64,000 nucleotides of DNA, taken from the NCBI GenBank assembly GCA_030372335.1, contig JAUDCW010000011.1; one strand, written 5' to 3'. A model generated the notes under the pieces. The model did no database searches, was not told where the DNA came from, and worked only from the letters and a program-made list of their open reading frames with translations. Of the stretch, positions 16,967 through 24,933 are shown in pieces. The first letter of the stretch is position 1. Each line of letters opens with the position of its first letter. Source of the DNA: JALCOL01 sp022649665 (GTDB lineage Bacteria; Bacillota; Bacilli; Lactobacillales; Enterococcaceae). Both the position numbers and the translations under genes were made by a program.

Positions 16967-16993
16967 ATGAGGGATCTTGCATTGAAAAACTAA
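16967..16993 (+). CDS. Possible leader peptide of the ABC-F attenuator
   Basis: A very short frame, MRDLALKN and stop, lies at the start of the leader. An alternative is a three-codon MKN peptide from TTG 16982 that uses GAGGGATC as its ribosome site. The block AAATGAGGGATC recurs just before the ABC-F start itself, so this is a plausible initiation region copied or shared with the main gene. Ribosome stalling on such a peptide is the known trigger for several ABC-F genes; here it is inference. Confidence 0.35.
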   Translation: MRDLALKN

Positions 16994-17048
16994 ATCGACC
17001 CGTAAAGCTGCATTCAGACGAAGACCAAATATGGGATTCGTGTGCAGA

Positions 17049-17125
17049 TTTTCAGGATTGGTTTGGTTTTCGGCAGGGTCCTTTTTGCGTTCCTGCCTAT
17101 CCTGAAAATAAGATAGGCTTTTTTT
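17049..17125 (+). promoter_or_regulatory. Transcriptional attenuator ahead of the ABC-F gene
   Basis: Two mutually exclusive structures are visible. Antiterminator: TTTTCAGGAT (17049-17058) pairs perfectly with ATCCTGAAAA (17099-17108), with an inner GGCAGG/CCTGCC stem (17072-17077 with 17092-17097). Terminator: GCCTATC (17095-17101) pairs with GATAGGC (17112-17118), followed by T7. The terminator's 5' arm is buried in the antiterminator. An additional stem CTGCA/TGCAG lies just upstream. This is the standard plan for drug-induced read-through of resistance-type ABC-F genes. Confidence 0.8.
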
Positions 17126-17143
17126 GACGAAATGAGGGATCGC

Positions 17144-18649
17144 ATGTCAAAAATCGAATGCAAACAAGTTACTTTCGGCTTTGATCTTCAAGGAAAGAAT
17201 TTATTTGAGAAGGTCTCGCTGGTGATCGACGACACATGGAAACTCGGATTGATCGGCCGCAACGGCCGCGGTAAGACGACTTTCTTGCAGCTGCTTTTAG
17301 GCACCTATCCATACCAAGGGAAGATCATCCACCAAAAGCATTTCCATTACTTTCCGCAGCCGATCGAAACACCGACGCGCCCAGTCAATGAAATATTGGC
17401 GGAATCGGGAGAATTTGAGCGTTGGGAGATCGAGAAAGAATTCTACGAGCTCGGCCTTGCGCCCGCGCTTTTGGAACGTCCATTTGCGGAATTGTCTGGC
17501 GGCGAGCAAACAAAAGTTCGGCTGACCGCACTTTTTTTGAACCAAAATGATTTTTTGCTGATCGATGAGCCGACCAATCATTTAGATCAAGCTGGCCGTG
17601 CGCTGGTCGCGGAATATCTGCGCAAAAAGCGGCAAGGATTTATCGTGGTCAGCCATGACCGGGCTTTTGTGGATGCAGTCGTTGATCATATCTTGAGCTT
17701 GGAAAAACAGCAAGTGACTTTGATCCAAGGCGACTTCACGCGTTATGAAGCGCAAAAGCAGCGGACCGATGCTGCGGAAGCCGCGCGCCAAACAAAACTG
17801 CAAAGTGAAATCAGCCGTTTGAAAGAAACCGCGGCACAAAAAAGTGTCTGGTCAGCGGGCCGCGAAAAAGAAAAGCACGGCGATCCGCGCAAAAAAGGAA
17901 GCGGTGCGATCAATGATAAAGGATTTATCGGGGCCCGCGCTGCGCGTACGATGAAACGCGCGAAAAGACTTGAAGCCCGCGCGGCACGCGAGATCGGCGA
18001 AAAAGAGCAGCTTTTGAAAAACCTTGAATATGTCGATCCGCTTTCGATCAAGATACTGCCGAGCCGTCACCGGATCCTGCTTGAAACCGAAGTACTTGAA
18101 TTGGCCTATGAGCAGCCGCTTTTTGCGCCGCTCACGTTTCAGCTGAAGCGCGGCGAACAACGGGCGATTTTGGGAGGGAATGGTGCCGGCAAATCATCTT
18201 TGCTGAAAGCGCTGCTGGGAGACTTCAGCGGCACGATCAAGGGTACGATCGCCCGGCCGGCTTCTGTGAAAATCAGCTGGATCCGGCAAGACTTTGAGAA
18301 AAATCACGGCACATTGCGCGAATTTGCACGCGTGCACCAGTTGGATTATCAAGAATTTTTAAATAATCTGCACAAACTCGGCGTTGAACGCCGCGTGTTT
18401 GCACAAAGAATCGAATCGATGAGCATGGGGCAGCGCAAACGCGTCGAAGTCGCCAAGTCGCTGAGCACGCCCGCTGAACTTTATATTTGGGACGAACCGC
18501 TCAATTATTTGGATGTGTTCAATATCGAGCAGCTGGAGACCTTGATCGCCACCCAAAAGCCGACGCTGCTTTTGGTGGAACATGATCAAGCATTTATTCA
18601 GAACATCCACGCGCGGACGACCGTACTTGAAAGAGCCGATTCAGTGTAA
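17144..18649 (+). CDS. ABC-F ribosomal protection protein, Lsa/Vga-like
   Basis: A protein of about 501 residues with two ATP-binding domains and no membrane segments, as in ABC-F. Walker A sites GRNGRGKTT and GGNGAGKSS, signature SGGEQTKVRL, and Walker B LLIDEPTNHLD are clear. The second site is degenerate (SMGQRKRVEVAKSL; YIWDEPLNYLD), as in antibiotic-resistance ABC-Fs. The interdomain linker has KGSGAINDKGFIGARAARTM, which I associate with Lsa-type proteins that displace lincosamides, streptogramin A and pleuromutilins from the ribosome. The spectrum here is not proven. ATG 17144 has GAGGG just upstream. An attenuator controls it. Confidence 0.88.
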   Translation: MSKIECKQVTFGFDLQGKNLFEKVSLVIDDTWKLGLIGRNGRGKTTFLQLLLGTYPYQGKIIHQKHFHYFPQPIETPTRPVNEILAESGEFERWEIEKEFYELGLAPALLERPFAELSGGEQTKVRLTALFLNQNDFLLIDEPTNHLDQAGRALVAEYLRKKRQGFIVVSHDRAFVDAVVDHILSLEKQQVTLIQGDFTRYEAQKQRTDAAEAARQTKLQSEISRLKETAAQKSVWSAGREKEKHGDPRKKGSGAINDKGFIGARAARTMKRAKRLEARAAREIGEKEQLLKNLEYVDPLSIKILPSRHRILLETEVLELAYEQPLFAPLTFQLKRGEQRAILGGNGAGKSSLLKALLGDFSGTIKGTIARPASVKISWIRQDFEKNHGTLREFARVHQLDYQEFLNNLHKLGVERRVFAQRIESMSMGQRKRVEVAKSLSTPAELYIWDEPLNYLDVFNIEQLETLIATQKPTLLLVEHDQAFIQNIHARTTVLERADSV

Positions 18650-18666
18650 AATCTTTTCTGTTTACG

Positions 18667-18710
18667 ACCGAGGCTTGCTTCCTTTTTGAGGAAGAGGCTT
18701 CGGTTTTTTT
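18667..18710 (+). terminator. Intrinsic terminator after ABC-F
   Basis: A long hairpin, ACCGAGGC...TTCC paired with GGAA...GCTTCGGT, followed by T7-8. Confidence 0.85.
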
Positions 18711-18735
18711 GTTTTCATTTTTGCGAAGATATTCG

Positions 18736-18764
18736 TTGACCGATTGGTCAATAAGCAGTACACT
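18736..18764 (+). promoter_or_regulatory. Promoter with overlapping TetR-type operator
   Basis: TTGACC-GATT-GGTCAA (18736-18751) is a perfect 6-4-6 palindrome whose left half is also a -35 box. TACACT at 18759-18764 is a -10 with 17-base spacing. A repressor bound here would block RNA polymerase. The third gene of the unit is a TetR regulator, so autoregulation is likely. Confidence 0.75.
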
Positions 18765-18814
18765 CAACTCGAAAGCAGAGTTGGGTAAATGCCATATACA
18801 AAGGAGTGATCCAA

Positions 18815-19717
18815 ATGACAGAGACGATCATCAAACTTGAGCATCTCCAAAAGAGTTTTGGGAAAGTCCAAGCATTGAAAGATGTTACGTTTGCTTTGCC
18901 GCAAGGGGAAGTACTAGGTTTTTTGGGGCCGAACGGTTCTGGCAAGTCGACGACGATCCGGATCTTGCTGGGGATGTTGAAAAAAGACGGCGGAAGCGCG
19001 GCGGTCTTCGGTGAGGACCCGTGGCATGATGACCTTTCGATCCATCCGCGCGTTTCATATATCCCGGGGGACGTGTACCTTTGGCCAAATTTATCAGGCG
19101 GCGAGATCATTGATCTGCTGCTGCGCCTGAATGATCATGAACACAATGCCAAGACTGATGAATTGATCAAAATTTTTCAGTTCGATCCGAAAAAGAAGGC
19201 GCGGACCTATTCAAAAGGAAATCGGCAGAAAGTCGCTTTGATCGCAGCACTTTCGCAAGACGCGGAGCTGTATATTTTCGATGAGCCGACTGCGGGACTA
19301 GATCCTTTAAACGAGCTGACTTTCCAAAACGAAGTCCTCAAGCTGAAAGCGGCCGGGAAAAGTGTGCTTCTTTCCAGTCACATTCTCTCTGAAGTCGAGC
19401 GGATGTGCGACGCGATCGTGATCATCCGGGAAGGCGTCGTGATCGAAAACGGCAATCTAGCGCAGCTGCAGCATTTATCGCGGCTTCACATCAAAGTGCA
19501 AACGAAAAAATCACTGGAAGAAGTCGCAAAGCTGAAAGGGATCCATGAGATCCATTTTGGCGATGACGCAAAAATGATCGCGGATTTCGATGTCGACCGT
19601 GCGGAAATGGGCGCCGTGATGGATGCACTGGCAGCGCGTGAAATCGTTGATTTGACATCGACGCCGCCAACACTGGAAGACCTTTTCATGCACTATTATG
19701 CGGAATCAAGGGAGTGA
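18815..19717 (+). CDS. ABC transporter ATP-binding protein
   Basis: A 300-residue ATPase of the ABC-2 exporter type. Walker A GPNGSGKSTT, the signature region (TYSKGNRQKVALIAAL), Walker B LYIFDEPTAGLDP and the H-loop LLSSHILSEVERMCD are intact, followed by a C-terminal accessory domain. ATG 18815 is placed 7 bases after AAGGAGTG; three extra codons upstream would overlap the ribosome site. It forms an operon with the permease and tetR downstream, controlled by the operator above. The cargo is unknown; drug or lipid-like compounds are typical. Confidence 0.93.
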   Translation: MTETIIKLEHLQKSFGKVQALKDVTFALPQGEVLGFLGPNGSGKSTTIRILLGMLKKDGGSAAVFGEDPWHDDLSIHPRVSYIPGDVYLWPNLSGGEIIDLLLRLNDHEHNAKTDELIKIFQFDPKKKARTYSKGNRQKVALIAALSQDAELYIFDEPTAGLDPLNELTFQNEVLKLKAAGKSVLLSSHILSEVERMCDAIVIIREGVVIENGNLAQLQHLSRLHIKVQTKKSLEEVAKLKGIHEIHFGDDAKMIADFDVDRAEMGAVMDALAAREIVDLTSTPPTLEDLFMHYYAESRE

Positions 19718-19722
19718 TCAGC

Positions 19723-21336
19723 ATGACACGCAATGATCATCACTTCGGCTACTTATTAAAAGCGAATCTTAAACAAAACTTGCGCTTTATTTTGATTTGG
19801 ATGCTGGTCTTGGTCCTGATGATCGTCAGCGGGGCCGTCAAGTTTCAAGCGTTGTTCGAATCCGATGCCAAAGGAGTCGCAAAAATGATCGCAATGCTGA
19901 AAACACCGGGAATGGCGGGAGTTTTCGGGGCACTGCCAAGCGCGGGAACGGAGAGCCAAGCGACAGTTTTCGCGGGAGTCATGATCGTTTTTATGGTGAT
20001 CTTAGGCGCGCTTTTCATGATTCCGCTGGCGATCAGCAACACACGCGGCCAGGAAGAAGACGGCCTTTTGGAAATGGTCCGCGCACGCAATGTCGGGCGG
20101 ACAGCTTCGCTCACGGCAGCGATCGTCGAGCTGGTTGGTTTGAATGTGCTCCTTGGACTTTTATATTTCATCGGGTTGAGTGCGGCGCATCTCAAAGGTG
20201 CTGATCTCGCCGGCAATCTGCTTTTCTGTTTGGATCTGGCGGTCGCCAATTTGATGTTTGCGGCATTGGCGCTTTTGATCGCACAGCTCGCCAGTTCAAC
20301 GCGCAGTGCAACGATGCTGACGTATGCGATCGTCGCCGTGATATATTTGGTGCGCGTCGTGACAGACATCAAAGACCCCACGCTGACTTGGCTTTCGCCG
20401 ATGGGCTGGGCGCAAAAAACCGATGCGTATACCACGAATAATTTTTGGCCGGTCATTTTGATGTTGGCGGCGGCAAGTCTTCTGGCCGGCGCAGCCGCTG
20501 TGATCAGCAAAAATCGTGATCTGGGTGCCGGGATTCTTCCTGAACGGAGCGGCAGGGCGCGCGCTTCTGAGTGGTTGCGATCGGTGCCGGCGTTATTGAT
20601 CCGGACGGAACGCAATGCGATCGCTGCATGGCTGATCGGCAGCGTACTTTTCGGTGCAGTCTTTGGGAGCGTGATCGGCAATGCCGGGGATGTGCTCAAA
20701 GAAAACCCGGTTTATCGCAAGATGCTGAGTATCGAGCAGCTCAATGTCGCTGACCGGACGATGACGCTTTCCTTTATGAATATGTTTATCCTGATTTTTA
20801 TTACGTTGGCGATCGTGGCGGGCGCGCAGCTGATTTTTCGTTTGCGGCACGATGATGATCACGGATATCTCGACATCATCCACGCGGAAAAAGCGAGTCG
20901 CATGAAAATCGCTGCCAGCTATTTCGGAATCGGGCTGCTCTTTGCGATCATCGTCTATGTACTCAGTATCTTTGTCGTCTTTTTTATCGGCAACGCGACC
21001 CTTAAAACACCGCTTGAGCTGAAATATTTGCTGCGGATGATGGCGGCTGGAATTCCGGCAGTGACGGCATTTCTCGGTTTGGCGATCCTGTTGATCGGTG
21101 CCGTACCGCGCGTCGCCAGTCTTTTTTGGATCTATATGGGAAGCGGGCTGATCGTTCAGCTTTTCGGGGCGCTCTTAAGTTTGCCGAAACATGCCGGAGC
21201 GTTCACACCGTTCGGCTGGCTGAATGATACCCCGCTCCATGCGCCGCAAACTCTTGCGATCTGGCTGATGATGATCGCGACGATTCTCTTAGTCGCCGGC
21301 GGGATGCTGGGATATAAACGGCGGGATCTGGAGTGA
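19723..21336 (+). CDS. ABC transporter permease, two fused halves
   Basis: A protein of 537 residues with about 12 hydrophobic helices in two similar halves (around residues 15-270 and 285-530), so one polypeptide supplies both membrane halves of the exporter. Segments such as LGALFMIPLAISNTRGQEED in the first half have a counterpart near RLRHDDDHGYLDIIHAEKAS in the second. ATG follows GGGAGTGA, which is the end of the ATPase gene. This large-permease type is common in ABC exporters paired with TetR regulators in Lactobacillales. Confidence 0.85.
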   Translation: MTRNDHHFGYLLKANLKQNLRFILIWMLVLVLMIVSGAVKFQALFESDAKGVAKMIAMLKTPGMAGVFGALPSAGTESQATVFAGVMIVFMVILGALFMIPLAISNTRGQEEDGLLEMVRARNVGRTASLTAAIVELVGLNVLLGLLYFIGLSAAHLKGADLAGNLLFCLDLAVANLMFAALALLIAQLASSTRSATMLTYAIVAVIYLVRVVTDIKDPTLTWLSPMGWAQKTDAYTTNNFWPVILMLAAASLLAGAAAVISKNRDLGAGILPERSGRARASEWLRSVPALLIRTERNAIAAWLIGSVLFGAVFGSVIGNAGDVLKENPVYRKMLSIEQLNVADRTMTLSFMNMFILIFITLAIVAGAQLIFRLRHDDDHGYLDIIHAEKASRMKIAASYFGIGLLFAIIVYVLSIFVVFFIGNATLKTPLELKYLLRMMAAGIPAVTAFLGLAILLIGAVPRVASLFWIYMGSGLIVQLFGALLSLPKHAGAFTPFGWLNDTPLHAPQTLAIWLMMIATILLVAGGMLGYKRRDLE

Positions 21337-21343
21337 GGAGCAA

Positions 21344-21991
21344 ATGAAAAATATCGTGAGCGATCCGCAAAAAGTCGCGCGTATTCTTCGTGCGGCAATG
21401 AATATTTTCGGCGAGTCCGGCTATACGGACAGCAGCACCAATCGAATCGCCCAGGAAGCCGAAGTTTCCAAGGGCCTGATCTTTCACTATTTCGGCAGCA
21501 AGAGCGAACTGTATATCGACACCTATCACGATACGTATACCCGGATCTACGCAGCGATGGACCGGCGGATCTGGACCGATGCAGAAGATCTGGTAAAGAT
21601 GGTGACCCAAGCTACCCGCTATAAGATCAGTTTGCAGCTGGCTTATCCGGCAGAGTTCCGTTTTTTTCTGCAAGCATACCGTGATCTTCCCCATCTGCCT
21701 GAGCCGCTGCGTGAAAAAATGCAGCAGGAATTGAAGCAGGTCAATGTGCTCGGGGAAGAGATCATCAGTGAAACGATCGAAAAGATGCCGCTGCGCGCCG
21801 GGGTCGAGCGCAAAAATGTGATTTTCCTTGTTTCGGCAGTGGTCGCCAGCGAGACTGCAAAAGTTGCAGACTTGCTGGCGGCAGGCGGCAAGTATCAGCG
21901 CATCGAAGACTTTCAGCCGATCATCGACAGTATCCGCGCGCAGCTGGATATCATCGAGCACGGCTTTGCTCCGAAAGACGTCGAATCGTAA
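21344..21991 (+). CDS. TetR/AcrR-family transcriptional regulator
   Basis: A 215-residue repressor. The N-terminal helix-turn-helix is typical (NRIAQEAEVSKGLIFHYFGS, about residues 32-51), followed by an all-helical ligand domain. It starts 7 bases after the permease gene with GTGAGGAG upstream, so it is the last gene of the exporter operon. It probably binds the palindrome at the operon promoter and senses a substrate of the exporter; this is inference from arrangement. Confidence 0.92.
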   Translation: MKNIVSDPQKVARILRAAMNIFGESGYTDSSTNRIAQEAEVSKGLIFHYFGSKSELYIDTYHDTYTRIYAAMDRRIWTDAEDLVKMVTQATRYKISLQLAYPAEFRFFLQAYRDLPHLPEPLREKMQQELKQVNVLGEEIISETIEKMPLRAGVERKNVIFLVSAVVASETAKVADLLAAGGKYQRIEDFQPIIDSIRAQLDIIEHGFAPKDVES

Positions 21992-22007
21992 ATTGATCCA
22001 AAAAATC

Positions 22008-22052
22008 AGCGGGACCGCGACAAGATTTTTTTGCTGCGGTCCCGCTTTTTTT
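22008..22052 (+). terminator. Intrinsic terminator
   Basis: Arms AGCGGGACCGC and GCGGTCCCGCT, then T7. It closes the TetR/ABC operon. Confidence 0.88.
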
Positions 22053-22110
22053 CGCACGCGCTCGTAAAATCGGCTATAGTTAAGAAAACAGGAGAAAAGA
22101 GGGTGAAACG

Positions 22111-23019
22111 ATGCAGGGAATTTTGATCAATGCCGCGAGTCTGCTCTTGATGATCGCTTTGGGCTATTTGCTGAAACGGATCGGCTTTTTGCACAAAGCG
22201 GACGGCGGGGTGATCTCGATGATCGTATTGAATCTAACACTGCCGGCAGCGATCGTTGTCAATCTATCGCGGATGGATTTTCAATTTGATCAGCTGTTCA
22301 TGATCATCGCGGGGATCGGACTGACCTTTCTCCAATTAGCGGTTGCTTGGTGGTTCAGCCGCAAAAGCGATCCGCTGGCGCGTTCCTTTGTGATGTTTCT
22401 GGCGTCTGGTTTCAATATCGGCAACTTCACGCTGCCGTTCGTCCAAAGTTTTGTACCAGCCGGGATCCCGCCGCTATCGATGTTCGATATGGGGAACAGC
22501 ATCATGCTGGCCGGCGGAACGGAAGTCGTGGTCGATCGTGTGGGAAAAACGAAGCAGGCGTTCGATGTTCGCAAAGTCGCGCTTCAGCTGTTGAAGTCGG
22601 TCCCGTATACTTGCTATATCGTGATGTTTCTTTTGGGAATCTTTCATTTGCGGCTGCCGGCGGGAGTTATCCAACTTATCCAGCCGATGGCCTCTTCGAA
22701 CACGTTTTTGTCGATGTTTATGATCGGACTATATTTGGAACTGCAGCTGCCGCAGTCTGAAAGCCGCTTAGTTTGGAAGACCCTTTTGATCCGTTACGGC
22801 ACTGGCGGACTTTTTATTCTGTTCTTTTTATTGTTGCCGCTCTCTGCACTCGATCAAATGATCCTTTGCTTGCTGGCGATCACACCCGTTCCGGTGTTCG
22901 GCGTGATCAATGCAGTCAAAAAAGGGGCTGCTGCAGAAACAGTCGGCTTTTGTTCCTCGATCAGTTTTTTGATCAGTTTGCCGCTGATGACACTGATTTT
23001 GCTTCTTTTTCAGAAATAA
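22111..23019 (+). CDS. AEC-family transporter (auxin efflux carrier/malate permease type)
   Basis: A 302-residue membrane protein with about ten hydrophobic helices. The family-typical N-terminal half is visible (MIALGYLLKRIGFL, then VLNLTLPAAIVVNLSRMDF) with a GFNIGNFTLPFVQSF motif containing the conserved Asn-Pro type helix breaks. Bacterial members move organic acids such as malate or other anions; the substrate here is unknown. GAGGGTG precedes ATG. It stands alone between two terminator/promoter regions. Confidence 0.88.
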   Translation: MQGILINAASLLLMIALGYLLKRIGFLHKADGGVISMIVLNLTLPAAIVVNLSRMDFQFDQLFMIIAGIGLTFLQLAVAWWFSRKSDPLARSFVMFLASGFNIGNFTLPFVQSFVPAGIPPLSMFDMGNSIMLAGGTEVVVDRVGKTKQAFDVRKVALQLLKSVPYTCYIVMFLLGIFHLRLPAGVIQLIQPMASSNTFLSMFMIGLYLELQLPQSESRLVWKTLLIRYGTGGLFILFFLLLPLSALDQMILCLLAITPVPVFGVINAVKKGAAAETVGFCSSISFLISLPLMTLILLLFQK

Positions 23020-23026
23020 TTTTTAG

Positions 23027-23082
23027 TTTTACATATGTTTTACATTCCAAAGGTAATAGATTTTACATTTTTTTCCTATACT
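23027..23082 (+). promoter_or_regulatory. Pho box and promoter of the pst operon
   Basis: TTTTACAT occurs three times on the same strand at 23027, 23038 and 23061, with 11-base and 23-base spacing (about one and two helical turns). TATACT at 23077-23082 is a fair -10 and no good -35 is at the right distance. This is what a PhoP-activated promoter looks like: repeats of a TTWACA-like element replacing the -35 function. Confidence 0.75.
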
Positions 23083-23115
23083 CGATTTGTAATCACAAAA
23101 GAAAGAGGGAAGAAA

Positions 23116-23991
23116 ATGAAAAAATGGATCGGGGTCACAGTTGTTTTAGCGGCACTTTTGCTTAGCGGATGCGGAAAAGGATCCGCCTCGGCAGAAAAAA
23201 GTTCTTCTGCTGAAGGGGCGAGCGGTGCGATTTCCGTGATTTCGCGGGAAGACGGCTCAGGAACACGCGGTGCATTTACTGAACTTTTCGGTGTCGAAGC
23301 CAAAAAAGACGGCAAAAAAGTCGATCAAACGACGGATCAGGCAGAAATCACCAACAGTACTTCGGTCATGATGACGACCGTTGCCGGTAATCAGCAGGCG
23401 ATCGGCTACATTTCACTCGGCTCACTCAATAAAACGGTCAAAGCTCTTAAAATCGATGGGGTCGCGCCAAGCAAAGAAACAGTCAAAGACGGCACCTATA
23501 AGATCAGCCGGCCGTTCAATATCGTTCAAAAATCAACTGATAATCCTGTCGCACAAGACTTCATCAAATTTATTTTAAGTGACGACGGTCAAAAAGTCGT
23601 TGAAGACAACGGTTATATCTCGAAAGAAAAGACCGGCGCGTTCACTAGCGAAAAGCCGCAAGGCAAAATCGTCGTTGCCGGATCTTCCTCAGTGACTCCA
23701 GTCATGGAAAAACTGAAAGAAGCCTATTTGAAACTCAATTCTGGCGCGGATATCGATATCCAGCAGAGCGACTCGACGACCGGGATCAGTTCCGCGAAAC
23801 AAGGAATCGCCGACATCGGCATGGCTTCCCGCGAACTGCAAGACAGCGAAAAGGATCTGAAAGCAACAGTGATCGCCCAAGACGGCATCGCGGTGATCGT
23901 CAATAAAAAGCAACCGATCGATCAGCTGTCCTCTGACACGGTCAAGAAGATCTATACCGGAAAAATCACGGATTGGTCAGAAGCCAAATAG
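23116..23991 (+). CDS. pstS: Phosphate ABC transporter substrate-binding lipoprotein (permuted type)
   Basis: A 291-residue lipoprotein with lipobox LLLSGC and a Ser-rich linker. It binds phosphate outside the membrane for PstCAB. The two halves are in swapped order compared with classical PstS: the segment usually near the C-terminus (ISVISREDGSGTRGAFTELF) comes first, and the usual N-terminal segment (GKIVVAGSSSVTPVMEKLK, then a QQSDSTTGI stretch) comes second, ending in VKKIYTGKITDWSEAK. I know of such permuted PstS in Firmicutes. ATG 23116 follows GAGGGA; a longer upstream extension overlaps the Pho box and is rejected. Confidence 0.9.
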   Translation: MKKWIGVTVVLAALLLSGCGKGSASAEKSSSAEGASGAISVISREDGSGTRGAFTELFGVEAKKDGKKVDQTTDQAEITNSTSVMMTTVAGNQQAIGYISLGSLNKTVKALKIDGVAPSKETVKDGTYKISRPFNIVQKSTDNPVAQDFIKFILSDDGQKVVEDNGYISKEKTGAFTSEKPQGKIVVAGSSSVTPVMEKLKEAYLKLNSGADIDIQQSDSTTGISSAKQGIADIGMASRELQDSEKDLKATVIAQDGIAVIVNKKQPIDQLSSDTVKKIYTGKITDWSEAK

Positions 23992-24007
23992 CCGTTTATC
24001 CGGAAAT

Positions 24008-24044
24008 CAGGACCGTGACAAGACTTGCGTCACGGTCCTGTTTC
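24008..24044 (+). terminator. Hairpin between pstS and pstC
   Basis: A perfect 12-bp stem CAGGACCGTGAC/GTCACGGTCCTG with a 9-base loop, followed by TTTCTT. With this weak T-tract it is likely a partial terminator or 3' stabiliser that lets pstS be made in excess over the membrane genes. Confidence 0.65.
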
Positions 24045-24078
24045 TTACCTCGCTGTTTTGAAAGAAAGGAAGATTTTT

Positions 24079-24933
24079 ATGACGATGGAAAAAGTATGCC
24101 GGCGCCTCTTTCTTTTTAGTGCGCTAGCTTCGATAGTCGCGCTGGGTGTGATCAGTTTATTTCTGGTGCTGAATAGTCTGCCGGCTTTTCAAAAAGTCGG
24201 GATCCGCGCGATCCTGACGGGGACAGTTTGGCAGCCTTCCAGTCAGCTGTTCGGGATCTTGCCGATGATCATGGGCTCGCTTTACGTGACGCTCGGGGCA
24301 CTGTTGATCGGCGGGCCGCTGGGGTTGTTCGGTGCGATTTTTTTGGCCTTTTTTTGTCCGAAAAAAATCTATCCGCTTTTTAAACAAATGATCAATTTGA
24401 TGGCGGGGATCCCGTCGATCGTTTACGGTTTTTTCGGACTCGTCGTCCTGGTCCCGCTGATCCAGCCGGCAAACGGCAGCGGCAAAGGGATCATCACGGC
24501 GTCGCTGCTCCTCGGGATCATGATCTTGCCAACGATCATCACAGTTGCTGAAGATGCGCTCCAAGCAGTGCCGAAGAGCTATTATGAAGGGTCGACTGCG
24601 CTCGGGGCGACCCACGAACGCACGATTTTCCGCGTGATGCTGCCGGCTGCCAAGTCCGGCATTTTTGCGGCGATCGTTTTGGGTCTGGGACGCGCGATCG
24701 GGGAAACGATGGCGGTCATGATGGTCGCGGGCAATCAAGCGATCTTCCCGCACAGTCTTTTTTCCGGCGTACGGACACTGACGACGAATATCGTTCTGGA
24801 AATGGGCTATGCGGCGGGACTCCACCGGCAGATGCTGATCGCGACAGCGGTCGTGTTGTTTTTGATCATTTTAGTGCTGAATTTTGGGTTGGGACGTTTG
24901 AAAGAACGGGGGATAAATGATGGATCTCGCTAG
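24079..24933 (+). CDS. pstC: Phosphate ABC transporter permease PstC
   Basis: A 284-residue membrane permease with six hydrophobic helices and the EAA loop near YYEGSTALGATHERTIFRVM. The N-terminal helix and a long periplasmic loop (ILTGTVWQPSSQLFGILPMI) match PstC. ATG 24079 follows GAAAGGA; the frame is open upstream across the hairpin but without a ribosome site. It overlaps pstA by 17 bases, so the two are translationally coupled. With PstA it forms the phosphate channel. Confidence 0.93.
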   Translation: MTMEKVCRRLFLFSALASIVALGVISLFLVLNSLPAFQKVGIRAILTGTVWQPSSQLFGILPMIMGSLYVTLGALLIGGPLGLFGAIFLAFFCPKKIYPLFKQMINLMAGIPSIVYGFFGLVVLVPLIQPANGSGKGIITASLLLGIMILPTIITVAEDALQAVPKSYYEGSTALGATHERTIFRVMLPAAKSGIFAAIVLGLGRAIGETMAVMMVAGNQAIFPHSLFSGVRTLTTNIVLEMGYAAGLHRQMLIATAVVLFLIILVLNFGLGRLKERGINDGSR

